In this document: piece by piece, positions 17,389-25,335 of the stretch | How the letters are laid out: the number at the start of each line of letters is the position of its first letter | Position numbering within the stretch: position 1 is the stretch's first letter | Source of the DNA: an uncultured Lachnospiraceae bacterium | GTDB lineage: Bacteria; Bacillota; Clostridia; Lachnospirales; Lachnospiraceae | Assembly (NCBI GenBank): GCA_934418125.1 | Contig: CAKRWT010000004.1 | Coordinates: forward strand, 1-64,000 | Length of the DNA: 64,000 bases | Direction: 5' to 3' | The notes under the pieces: model-generated | Database searches by the model: none | Told to the model about the DNA's origin: nothing | The model's input: the letters and a program-made list of their open reading frames with translations, nothing else | Position numbers and translations under genes: made by a program

Positions 17389-18744
17389 CTAGATTCCACT
17401 GATATCGATTTCATAAATCATTTTTTCGGGAGCTTTTTCCTGTCTGAAAAACATTACCATATACCACGGCAGATATAAAATATTGTCTTCTTTTTCCACA
17501 TTGGATTTGCAAAAGACAATACTGTTATCAAAATTCCAGGTTTCCACTTCCAGCGCATGATTCATCGCAAGATGCTTCTTAAAATCATTTCCTGACTTTA
17601 TCTCCACGAGTTCTGCTGACAGTCCCTTTTGCAAAACAAAATCAAGTTCTCCGATTTTTTTAGAATCAAAATAGTGCAGCTCAAATCCATTGGCTTTCAG
17701 GTTCTGTGCAAAAGCATTTTCGAGAATACTTCCCATATTCATATCAACATTTCCCATCAGCAGTTCAAACTGAATGTTTTCCATACAGGCAGCGCAAAGT
17801 AACCCAACATCGTTCATATACAGTTTGAATAAGTTTCTTTTTTCGTTTAACTGCAATGGTGGCTGAGGTTCCGTCACATTATAACAGGGAATAGCTACTC
17901 CTGCATCTGCCAGCCAGTTAAAGCTATCCTCATACCGCAAATGTCTCGCATTGGAATCAATACTGTTTAGTTTAAATCTTCTGTTCTTTTCACTTAACTG
18001 GGCAGGTATGCTGTCAAAAATGGCTTTTACCTTTACCTTTTCATTATCAACTGCATATTTTGCTATATCCAGTCTATATAATTCCAAAATGCTCCGCTGG
18101 TTCATGATTACTTTTGCAATGTCATGCGTATCCACATAAATCTGTACACTCTCCGGCATGCCGCCAACAACCAGATAACTGTAAAACAGCTTGCATAATG
18201 TCTCATGGACGATATCAGATACCCTGGTCTGCCCGGTATAACATTCCTGTAAATACGCAATGGTACTCTCCTGGACGCCATTCGCCCATAAATATTCTTC
18301 AAAATCCAATGGATACATAGGTAATATCTGTTCATATCCAACCGGATACGATTGGATATCCTTATAACGAACTCCCAGAAGTGACCCGGATTCAATATAG
18401 TCAAACCTTCCATCTTCCACCAGAAATTTTATCGCAGTTCTTACCTGCGGGCATTCCTGCACCGAATCAAACAAAATCAAGGTCTTGCCTGGTTCCAATG
18501 GCTGTTGCAGATATGCTGTAAGATTGGTAATAATAGTTTCTGTTGTATATTTGCCGTCAAAAATATTTGCAGCCTTCTTATCTGTCACAAAGTTAATTTC
18601 TGCAAAATACTCGTATTCCTTCTTGCCAAATTCCCGGATAAGCGTTGTCTTTCCAATCTGCCTTGCCCCGATAATGCACAACGCCTTTTTGGTTGCTTCT
18701 TTTTTCCACCTTAAAAGGTCCTGATATGCTCTTCTCCTTAACAT
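17389..18744 (-). CDS. Orphan AAA ATPase with DUF4143 domain
   Basis: A 451-residue protein of the AAA_14 plus DUF4143 family. The N-terminal ATPase has Walker A IGARQIGKTTL (near residue 25) and an aspartate strand (ILFDSVQECP). The C-terminal DUF4143 part contains GELDFVLQ and LVEIKSG, which looks like a PD-(D/E)XK-type core (D...E-K). These proteins are widespread in gut anaerobes, usually as single genes, with no settled function. Start ATG 18744 follows GGAGGGG. Three direct repeats of TGTAACATTTTTC with a 33-bp period lie just upstream and one overlaps the promoter, suggesting self-regulation. It meets the AraC gene tail-to-tail with 15 bp between. Confidence 0.82.
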   Translation of the reverse strand: MLRRRAYQDLLRWKKEATKKALCIIGARQIGKTTLIREFGKKEYEYFAEINFVTDKKAANIFDGKYTTETIITNLTAYLQQPLEPGKTLILFDSVQECPQVRTAIKFLVEDGRFDYIESGSLLGVRYKDIQSYPVGYEQILPMYPLDFEEYLWANGVQESTIAYLQECYTGQTRVSDIVHETLCKLFYSYLVVGGMPESVQIYVDTHDIAKVIMNQRSILELYRLDIAKYAVDNEKVKVKAIFDSIPAQLSEKNRRFKLNSIDSNARHLRYEDSFNWLADAGVAIPCYNVTEPQPPLQLNEKRNLFKLYMNDVGLLCAACMENIQFELLMGNVDMNMGSILENAFAQNLKANGFELHYFDSKKIGELDFVLQKGLSAELVEIKSGNDFKKHLAMNHALEVETWNFDNSIVFCKSNVEKEDNILYLPWYMVMFFRQEKAPEKMIYEIDISGI

Positions 18745-18787
18745 TCATACCCCTCCAAATGCCGGAATTTATATCTTTCTGTTCCCT

Positions 18788-18868
18788 ATTGTAACATTTT
18801 TCCCGACTTTTTAGAAGCATTCTGTAACATTTTTCTGCGTTTTTATATGCCATTTTGTAACGTTTTTC
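18788..18868. repeat. Three 33-bp-period direct repeats (iteron-like) upstream of the DUF4143 gene
   Basis: TGTAACATTTTTC occurs at 18790-18802 and 18823-18835, and as TGTAACGTTTTTC at 18856-18868, exactly 33 bp apart. The minus-strand -10 (TACAAT, 18788-18793) of the ATPase gene overlaps the first copy. The repeats face the same side of the helix at about three turns. In the minus-strand frame they spell KNVT repeatedly, but a stop interrupts it, so DNA sites are more likely than protein. Confidence 0.65.
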
Positions 18869-18907
18869 ATAACATTTCCAACAATGCCTTCATGCCTTCA
18901 CGCCTCC

Positions 18908-19696
18908 CTACAGAAAATGCCCTACGATACCCTTCGCCCAGGAAAGATAAGATGGCACTACCATATCAAGGGCTCTTTTTACCGCCGCAACATCTTCCTT
19001 CGTCAAATCCCCTGTCTTTTGGAAAATGCTGCCTGCCGCTTCCGTATCTCCGATGGCAATCATCGCCTGTGCACTGTCCCCCATGGCAAAATACTTTCCA
19101 ATGGCTAATGCACCAACAGAAAAATCACCGACAGCCACGGCCCCCAAAGATACAATACCCAGACTAATCGCACCTGCGGTAAAGATTCCGGCGCAAATGC
19201 TGCCTGCTGACAGGACTCCCAATGCCAGCATTCCCAGGGAAATGGCTCCCAAAGACAACAATCCGAAGGATAATACCCCCATCGACAATAAGCCCAGGGA
19301 AACGATTCCCCTTGCCATGAGTCCAAACGCAATGACTCCTTTTGCATTTAGGCCAACAGCAATAAATCCTCTGGCATTCTTCCCGATGTGCCAAAGCGGC
19401 ATACCCCAAACCATCTTTTTACTCTTCCGCTCCGGCAGACCGATTCCATATCGATAAACGAACATTCCCTTCCTGCTGTTGTATATGCCGTCTGTTTCCA
19501 TCTCATCTTTTAACAGGTAATCCAAGGAACAATGAAACAGTTCACTTATGCGTATAAGCTTCTCTGTCTCCGGGTAACTGATATTACTCTCCCATTTGCT
19601 GATAGACTGCCTTGATACTCCCAGGATATCGGCAAGCTGCTCCTGGGTATAATTGTTCTCTTTTCTTAACTTTGCCAGCTTATCTCCTACTGTCAT
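18908..19696 (-). CDS. XRE-family HTH protein with an 18-unit glycine pentapeptide repeat
   Basis: A 262-residue protein. Residues 1-63 are a Cro/C1-type helix-turn-helix (KLAKLRKENNYTQEQLADIL, then GVSRQSISKWES). After a linker, residues 110-200 place glycine at every fifth position (19 glycines) in units such as IVSLG, LLSMG, VLSFG, AISLG. This regularity suggests a beta-solenoid, possibly membrane-associated given its hydrophobicity. Short tails follow. Start ATG 19696 has GGAGG seven bases upstream; an earlier ATG in the frame is unlikely. DNA binding is well supported; what the repeat senses or anchors is unknown. The gene stands alone. Confidence 0.72.
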   Translation of the reverse strand: MTVGDKLAKLRKENNYTQEQLADILGVSRQSISKWESNISYPETEKLIRISELFHCSLDYLLKDEMETDGIYNSRKGMFVYRYGIGLPERKSKKMVWGMPLWHIGKNARGFIAVGLNAKGVIAFGLMARGIVSLGLLSMGVLSFGLLSLGAISLGMLALGVLSAGSICAGIFTAGAISLGIVSLGAVAVGDFSVGALAIGKYFAMGDSAQAMIAIGDTEAAGSIFQKTGDLTKEDVAAVKRALDMVVPSYLSWAKGIVGHFL

Positions 19697-19844
19697 CGTA
19701 AGTCCTCCATTCCCATATTGATAGAATAATGCAGAGCCATGCAAATCTGACTTCTGTCCGTGAATCACGATACCTTTTCCCGGTGCAAAAGACCACCATT
19801 CCAAAAGTTCTAAATGTAAACTGCAGGTTGCATCGTTGATTTTA

Positions 19845-19985
19845 CGAGGTTTTTCTTACCTTGCCAGGGTACTGACCAGTTCTTCATAGCGCTCTGATTT
19901 TGTTTCCTATATAATCTTATATATTCAGAATTATCCGGGTATCCGCCTTTCCGCAGAGTGCACTGTATCCTTCCATCAATATTTC
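19845..19985 (-). pseudogene. Possible decayed gene fragment
   Basis: A good ribosome site (GGGAG) and ATG near 19978 open a 19-codon frame (MEGYSALCGKADTR...) that stops at once. The other two frames continue with protein-like text: YPDNSEYIRLYRKQN and then ERYEELVSTLAR followed by TAA at about 19857. Read together, this suggests a short gene broken by frameshifts, or an internally deleted one whose start and end survive. The family is not recognised. It lies directly after the ProX-like gene and could be chance. Confidence 0.3.
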
Positions 19986-19991
19986 TCCCTT

Positions 19992-20489
19992 TTACTTCAC
20001 CGGAAGTTGCACCACCTGAACTTCATTGCCATGCTCTTTGATAATTGCCAGCAAATCCTCTGCTTTCAGCCATACCGTGGCGGTGTTCTCATTGGGGTGC
20101 ACTCCCACAAGCCCGGCTCCCTGGAAGAAATCTTCGTCCAGAAATACCTTTATCTTCCGTTCTGCATCATTTAATACCCCTAAAGGTGTTACCGAACCGG
20201 GAATCAGGCTCATTAACTCCATTAACTCACTTTCTGAGGCAAAGCTTAATGGACGGGTCTGATTCTCCCGGCGGAAAGCCTTCAAGTCCACTCGTTTGCT
20301 GCCCTGAACGGTAATTAGATAATAGTTCTGTTTCTTATCGTCCCGCACGAAAAGGTTCTTCGCATCGGCTTCCGGATAAGGCATCTCAACCTCTGCCAGT
20401 TCTTCCATATTGTAGACAGCCTTATGCTCCGTTATCTCATGCCAGATTCCCTTTTCTTCCAGGAATCTATATATTTCCTGTTTGTTCAT
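19992..20489 (-). CDS. YbaK/ProX-type aminoacyl-tRNA deacylase
   Basis: A 165-residue stand-alone editing domain of the prolyl-tRNA synthetase-associated (ProX/PrdX) type, which hydrolyses mischarged Ala-tRNA(Pro) or related species. Typical segments are the early EHKAVYNMEELAE, the lysine strand KNLFVRDDKKQNYYL, then GSVTPLGVLND and GLVGVHPNENTATV. Start ATG 20489 follows GGGGGAAG; an earlier frame start lacks this. The gene lies 48 bp after the decayed methyltransferase and may share its metal-box promoter, although no metabolic link is evident. Confidence 0.82.
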   Translation of the reverse strand: MNKQEIYRFLEEKGIWHEITEHKAVYNMEELAEVEMPYPEADAKNLFVRDDKKQNYYLITVQGSKRVDLKAFRRENQTRPLSFASESELMELMSLIPGSVTPLGVLNDAERKIKVFLDEDFFQGAGLVGVHPNENTATVWLKAEDLLAIIKEHGNEVQVVQLPVK

Positions 20490-20537
20490 GTGTTCTTCCC
20501 CCTTGTCAGAATCTCTTTCTTCTAACATGGAATTATA

Positions 20538-21051
20538 CTATTGGTCTTTTTCAAACACCAGTATTTTCTGGGTAATTTTCTTCGCAATCGGAAGCCAGTC
20601 AAGCAGTCGCTGCGCCGGCATCAGCACCCGCATTCCCCTGAGAATATTGTCATCCTTTATCTTATGGAAGCCCTCTGCGACCTTGCCCAAATCCCGGAAA
20701 CAGTCTGCACCAAACACAAACTTAGCTCCGGTCTGCTGAATGGATTTCTCCACATGTTCCCGTTTTACCCACATCTTCGCCAGACATTCCATAAGCACAT
20801 AGGCATTGTCGAAATTGTCACGGATAATTTTTAACATGGTGGCATTTTCTTCTGCCGTCAGATACATGGAAAGTCCCTCGATAATAAACAGCATCTTTCC
20901 CCTGACTTTTATCTCTTTTGCCCAGGACTCGTCCAGAACCGATATGCCAACTGTGGATACCCGCCCACTCTCCTGGTAAATCGCATCCCGGATTGCAATC
21001 GTCTCCGGCAAATCCAGGTTATACCAGGTAATGTTTTATTTTCTCTCCCAT
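20538..21051 (-). pseudogene. Internally deleted LCMT-like SAM-dependent methyltransferase
   Basis: The C-terminal ~165 codons encode the second half of a class I methyltransferase of the leucine carboxyl methyltransferase-like (PPM1/LCMT) group: WYNLDLPETIAIRD, then LFIIEGLSMYLTAEE and a closing helical region. The SAM-binding N-terminal half (~90-100 residues) is missing. Upstream, an ATG at 21051 with an AGGAGA ribosome site begins MGEKIKHYLV and stops after 10 codons; the true frame resumes only ~15 bp later at WYNLD. A family member normally starts this way, so a ~270-bp internal deletion with frame loss has joined start and C-terminus. The metal-box promoter upstream is intact. A shorter translation from an internal ATG at 21011 would lack the SAM site. 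Confidence 0.7.
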
Positions 21052-21108
21052 TTTCGTTCTCCTGTTCTCTCTTTCTGTACTATCTGACAGAACTTCGTTG
21101 TATTTTCA

Positions 21109-21128
21109 GAGTTAGTTTTTACTAACTC
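21109..21128. promoter_or_regulatory. Metal-regulator-like operator upstream of the decayed methyltransferase
   Basis: GAGTTAG and CTAACTC arms flank TTTTTA; the core TTAGTTTTTACTAA is 21112-21125. It lies 58 bp before the ATG and just downstream of a weak minus-strand -10 (GATAAT). It is the fourth copy of the box shared with the AraC/ABC, membrane-protein and feo promoters. Confidence 0.65.
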
Positions 21129-21268
21129 AAAGTCATATTATCACATTTTTCTTCTATTTCCTAGCACCTGTCATACTTCCCCCCAGTATCCCATTATACA
21201 CATAACGTCCTTCACATTTTCAGTTTTGGAATTGCCTATAAGAAATTAGAGTAACTGTCATCTGACAA

Positions 21269-23068
21269 TTACTCTAAAAATTCCAACCCATTATCGATAT
21301 AATGACTCTGTAAAAACTTCCAGTCTATAAGCAGTACATAGAAAACTTTGCCAAAGTAACTGTTATCCACAATTCTTCCATGGTCTAAGACCCTCTTATA
21401 CGAACCATCCTTTTGGGCAAGCCGGAACTGCACGTAATCATTGTTACCTTCTGCACCCGACTGAATCTGTTCCCAGATACTCTGCTCTACTGTCTGCTGT
21501 TCTTCCGGGTGTATCAGATTCCGGAACCGGTGCTCCGTAAATTTCCAAAAATCGTCCATATCCTTGCAGCCTGCAAGCTGAATCATTTCCTTATTGGCAA
21601 ACAGCAAGCTGTCATCCGCCCTGTCTGCCTTATATATCAGGAAAGCTCCCGGCAGATGCTCGGATATATCCTTCAGGGCAAACCCGAGCTGACTTCGCCT
21701 TGCCACTTGAAAATTATTCTCATACGCCTGACATCCGTGTTTACCCCGGAGTTTTACTTCATAAAGTGCTCTGTCTGCACAGCGTATAAGACGCATAGGA
21801 CTTTCTCCCTGAACCGGATATTCCGCATAGCCCAAGGAAATGTAAAAGGGATGCGCTTCATCTCCACAGAAAAAGGTTCTGGTCATTCTGGTAAACTGTT
21901 CTATTTTCTCCCGTGCCTGTTCATTGGTAGTATGTTTCAGTATAATCCTGAATTCATCGCCACCGCTTCGTCCAAGAATCGCATCATGCGGAAAAGTTTC
22001 TTTCATCGTTTCTGCCATGCGCTGTATGGCTTTATCCCCAATAGAATGTCCATACATATCGTTAATGAACTTGAAATCATCAATGTCCATTTCCATGCCT
22101 ACGCAATGTTCTTCCGGATATTTTTCCAGATACCGGTTGACCTGTTCCTCAAAGCCACTGCGGTTTAACAGTCCGGTTAAAGGGTCCGTTGTCGCCAGTC
22201 TTTTGAAATTTCTTCTTCGCTGTTCCAACGCCAGCAGCGCCGCGGTGAGTCCGGTTAAAAGAAGAACAACCAAAAATCCTGTCAGAAAGAGAGCCGTTGT
22301 ATGGGCACCTTGATTCCATCCTTCTACAGGCATAACCTCCAGCTTCCAGGAACAACCGCCCAGTTCAAAACCATACGATACTGGATTTGTCAGTTCCTTC
22401 CCGGAACTATAGATTTCTTCATATTCCTGAGACAGAGGCGAAGCCGTTTTATATAAGGCATACTCATATCCGAAGCTGCCCAGTGCTGCCACCGAATCTG
22501 AGAAAATTTCAGGTACCCGGATTATTGCAATCGTAAAGCCCCAGAAAACTTCATCTCCGTTTTCCTGCTGTATATAAACAGGATTCCGGATGGCAATGCC
22601 TAGTTCTCCCTGCTTTAAAGGAAAGGGACCCTGCATGATTAACATATCATGGTCTCTGCCATAGCGTGCTACTTCTCCACGTTTTTCATCCTGTAGTAGA
22701 TTGATTTTACCGAATTCGTTTCCCTTTTCCGGATAAATCTCGGTTACAATCCCATCCGGAGCCAGCTGGATACTTTGGATGGAATCCGTCATCATGCCCT
22801 TCACGATTTCCTGGAATTTATCTATCTGACCGTTTGCACTGATTACGACTTTTTCCAGTGCATTCGTCATGCCAATCCCCTCACGCAGATTGTCTGCCAT
22901 ACGGTCTGCATAAGTTACCGCATTGAGTGTTGCGATCTCCCGTACCCGCATCTGGTTATTAATGCGACTCTGATAGACCACACCGCTCCAGATAAGAATA
23001 CCAAGTATAAATATGACTGCTGGCAGCAGCCATCTTAACTTTTCACCTTTTGTTCCGGACTTCTTCAT
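21269..23068 (-). CDS. Membrane diguanylate cyclase, CHASE-GGDEF-PAS
   Basis: A 599-residue protein predicted to make cyclic di-GMP. One helix near residues 10-30 is followed by an extracellular CHASE domain (~60-230), a second helix (~260-280), a GGDEF domain (~300-455) and a C-terminal PAS fold (~465-580). The active site is intact (RSGGDEF, with the upstream DIDDFKFINDMYGHSIGD). The inhibitory RxxD site before GGDEF is absent (FPHDA instead), so product inhibition is unlikely. PAS after GGDEF is an uncommon order. Start ATG 23068 follows GGGGAG by four bases. It lies alone, so its targets are unknown. The CHASE domain suggests sensing of a small extracellular ligand. Confidence 0.87.
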   Translation of the reverse strand: MKKSGTKGEKLRWLLPAVIFILGILIWSGVVYQSRINNQMRVREIATLNAVTYADRMADNLREGIGMTNALEKVVISANGQIDKFQEIVKGMMTDSIQSIQLAPDGIVTEIYPEKGNEFGKINLLQDEKRGEVARYGRDHDMLIMQGPFPLKQGELGIAIRNPVYIQQENGDEVFWGFTIAIIRVPEIFSDSVAALGSFGYEYALYKTASPLSQEYEEIYSSGKELTNPVSYGFELGGCSWKLEVMPVEGWNQGAHTTALFLTGFLVVLLLTGLTAALLALEQRRRNFKRLATTDPLTGLLNRSGFEEQVNRYLEKYPEEHCVGMEMDIDDFKFINDMYGHSIGDKAIQRMAETMKETFPHDAILGRSGGDEFRIILKHTTNEQAREKIEQFTRMTRTFFCGDEAHPFYISLGYAEYPVQGESPMRLIRCADRALYEVKLRGKHGCQAYENNFQVARRSQLGFALKDISEHLPGAFLIYKADRADDSLLFANKEMIQLAGCKDMDDFWKFTEHRFRNLIHPEEQQTVEQSIWEQIQSGAEGNNDYVQFRLAQKDGSYKRVLDHGRIVDNSYFGKVFYVLLIDWKFLQSHYIDNGLEFLE

Positions 23069-23157
23069 TTCACTCCCCATTTCTCTACAATATAACTGCA
23101 AAGAACGGACAACTTATATAGACAAGCTCCCCGTTCTTGAAATTCATTATGTAATTC

Positions 23158-23745
23158 CTATGCTCTTCTGGTGTCGATATACCAGATTAACATTTTCACA
23201 CTGTCTTCTATTCCCAGCTTGCTGCTGTTAATCGTCAGCTCATAGTTACGGGAATCTCCCCACTTATTATCGCAGTAGCTGTTGTGATAATACTTACGTT
23301 TCTTATCCATTTTCTTGATGTAGTCCTTTGCATCTTCTTTGGACAAATCATATTTCTTCACAATACGCTCTACTTTAGAATCCATATCACCATTAACGAA
23401 AATGGCAATCAGTGCTTTGCTGTCCTTCAGGATTTCTTCTGAGCATCTGCCAACAACAACAAAGGATTCTCCCTTTGCAGCCTTATCCTTAAGATAATCA
23501 AACTGCATCCGGGCTACGTTCTCAGATGGTGAGGAACTCATTCCTTTGACCGTTCTGTATAATGCCAGTGTTTTCTTTTCGTCATACTCTTTTAATTTCT
23601 TGCTGTCCACATTGCGCTTCTCTGCAATTTCATCTAAAAGATTATGGTCATACAAGGGTAATCCATAATGCTCTGCAAGTTTCTCAGCAATCTCGTGTCC
23701 ACCACTACCAAATTCTCGTCCAATGGAAATAATTAACTGTTCCAC
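23158..23745 (-). CDS. Cytidylate kinase-like family protein
   Basis: A 195-residue P-loop protein of the cytidylate-kinase-like (PF13189) family, with MEQLIISIGREFGSGG at the N-terminus, in which GREFGSGGHEI is the P-loop. It is not the housekeeping Cmk and its substrate is unknown. Start GTG 23745 is chosen because GGAGG lies eight bases upstream; an upstream in-frame GTG overlaps the ribosome site. It lies 19 bp downstream of the SLC13/ArsB-like permease gene and is probably co-transcribed. This pairing may link kinase and transport, possibly by sensing a nucleotide or metabolite. Confidence 0.8.
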   Translation of the reverse strand: MEQLIISIGREFGSGGHEIAEKLAEHYGLPLYDHNLLDEIAEKRNVDSKKLKEYDEKKTLALYRTVKGMSSSPSENVARMQFDYLKDKAAKGESFVVVGRCSEEILKDSKALIAIFVNGDMDSKVERIVKKYDLSKEDAKDYIKKMDKKRKYYHNSYCDNKWGDSRNYELTINSSKLGIEDSVKMLIWYIDTRRA

Positions 23746-23764
23746 ATTATACACCTCCCTTTTA

Positions 23765-25117
23765 TTATATGTATCTTACCCAGATTAATACCGTCGCAAT
23801 AATCATAACAAGCATGGTTGCCGGTACCATTGCCTTACAGTAAGGACCCCATTTAATAATATGACCTTCTTTTGCTGCTGTTGCAATTCCCACAACGTTT
23901 GCAGAAGCTCCGATTGGTGTTGCGCTGCCACCGATATCAGTACCCATGGCAAGAGACCAGGATAATACGGATAAGTCAACGCCCTGTGTAGCTGCCAGAC
24001 TGTTGATAACAGGAATCATAGTAGCTGCAAATGGAATATTATCAATAAAGGCACTTGCAATAGCGGAAATCCAGATGATAATTGCTACCATAAGATACAT
24101 ATTGCCGCCGCATACCGCACCGATGAAGTTGGCCAGTAACGCAAGAATTCCGGTCTGCTCCAGACCACCTACTACGATAAACAGGCCTACAAAGAATAAC
24201 AGTGTATGATAATCTACTTTCTTCAATAGAGTAACAGCATCTTTACCAGCAGTTACCAGTGTCAGAATGGCAATCAATGTTCCAATAAAGGATACGGTCA
24301 GTCCTGTGGTAGCATGTGTGATTAACAGAACCACTGCTAACAGGAAAATAACGGTACTGATTGCAAAACCTTTACGGCTCTTGATTGCGGATTCCGGTGA
24401 TGGCAGAGATGCAATATCAATGCTGTCTGCACCATTTTTCATCAGTTCTTTGCGGAATACCAGATAAAAATATATTAACACAACTATCAAAGATATTCCA
24501 GCTATCAGACCTGTATTTTCGATAAAATCTGCAAAAGAATAACCTAAAGAAGTACCAATGATAATATTCGGCGGATCTCCACACATGGTAGCAGAACCAC
24601 CAAGGTTTGCGCAGAATACTTCTGCCAGAATCATTGGAACCGGATTAAATTTCAGTAACTGCGATAACTCTATTGTCACGGCAGCAAGGAATAAAATAAC
24701 GGTAATACTATCGATGAACATTGCCAGGAAAGATGACAATATCATAAAGGTAACGAAAATGGGAACAACCTTATATCTTACCAGCTTGGCAATTCTCATG
24801 CAAAGCCATCTGAAAAATCCAACGTGTGCCATTCCCTCTACCATAATCATCATACCGGCAATAAAAATAATGGTTTCCCAGTTAATTCCTGATGATGTCT
24901 CTGCAGCCTGTCCGCCTGCATACCAGAAACTTGTTGTGAAGATACTCTTCAGGTTTAAAGTCTCCCATACGGCATCCATGCTGTGCATACCCACTCCGAA
25001 TACCAGAATCAAGGTCAGAGCTCCGCATGCTAATGTTACGTACTGTCTCTCCCACTTATCTAAGATGATTAAAACAAACATAGATAAGAAGATAATTACA
25101 GCAAAAATCTGTGCCAT
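23765..25117 (-). CDS. SLC13/ArsB-NhaD superfamily permease
   Basis: A 450-residue membrane protein with about 11-12 helices of the ion-transporter superfamily (CitMHS, ArsB, SLC13). Family hallmarks are EVFCANLGGSATMCGDPPN in the first repeat and DIGGSATPIGASANVVG in the second, the paired loops that bind anion and sodium or proton. Candidate substrates are di/tricarboxylates, arsenite or sodium; sequence alone does not decide. The start has GGAGGAG upstream and a near-consensus promoter is present. The cytidylate kinase-like gene follows at once. Confidence 0.83.
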   Translation of the reverse strand: MAQIFAVIIFLSMFVLIILDKWERQYVTLACGALTLILVFGVGMHSMDAVWETLNLKSIFTTSFWYAGGQAAETSSGINWETIIFIAGMMIMVEGMAHVGFFRWLCMRIAKLVRYKVVPIFVTFMILSSFLAMFIDSITVILFLAAVTIELSQLLKFNPVPMILAEVFCANLGGSATMCGDPPNIIIGTSLGYSFADFIENTGLIAGISLIVVLIYFYLVFRKELMKNGADSIDIASLPSPESAIKSRKGFAISTVIFLLAVVLLITHATTGLTVSFIGTLIAILTLVTAGKDAVTLLKKVDYHTLLFFVGLFIVVGGLEQTGILALLANFIGAVCGGNMYLMVAIIIWISAIASAFIDNIPFAATMIPVINSLAATQGVDLSVLSWSLAMGTDIGGSATPIGASANVVGIATAAKEGHIIKWGPYCKAMVPATMLVMIIATVLIWVRYI

Positions 25118-25182
25118 TTTTTCTCTCCTCCTATTTGTGTTTTCGGCATCTGCCGACTATCTAATATCATGTCCAATCATGG

Positions 25183-25210
25183 ATTATAACACAATCTTCC
25201 AGATAGTCAA
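25183..25210 (-). promoter_or_regulatory. Sigma-A promoter of the permease/kinase-like operon
   Basis: Minus-strand -35 TTGACT (25205-25210) and -10 TATAAT (25183-25188) with a 16-bp spacer, about 65 bp before ATG 25117. A short TCGGCA/TGCCGA hairpin (about 25143-25156) lies in the leader. Confidence 0.75.
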
Positions 25211-25266
25211 ACATAAAAGATGGCATTTTTGCTAAGTTTTTGCTAAGCTTATGCCAGGATAATTTA

Positions 25267-25295
25267 TTGTGATATTACAAAAACAGGTATATAAT
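25267..25295 (+). promoter_or_regulatory. Sigma-A promoter of the chemoreceptor gene
   Basis: -35 TTGTGA (25267-25272) and -10 TATAAT (25290-25295) with a 17-bp spacer, about 40 bp before ATG 25336. The following AGAGAAGGG acts as ribosome site. Confidence 0.72.
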
Positions 25296-25335
25296 TAAGT
25301 AGAAATAAATTTTTTATACGAGAGAAGGGTAACAT

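Noticed and set aside
18788..18868. 33-bp-period repeats as a CRISPR array
   Set aside because: Only three 13-bp repeats with spacers of 20 bp; no cas genes and no palindromic 25-35-bp repeat.
18755..18868. KNVT repeats as a coding repeat
   Set aside because: The minus-strand frame has a stop between units; DNA-level direct repeats explain the pattern better.
19697..19804. Extra 36 residues on the XRE protein
   Set aside because: The ATG at 19696 has a good GGAGG site; the upstream stretch has low protein-like character.
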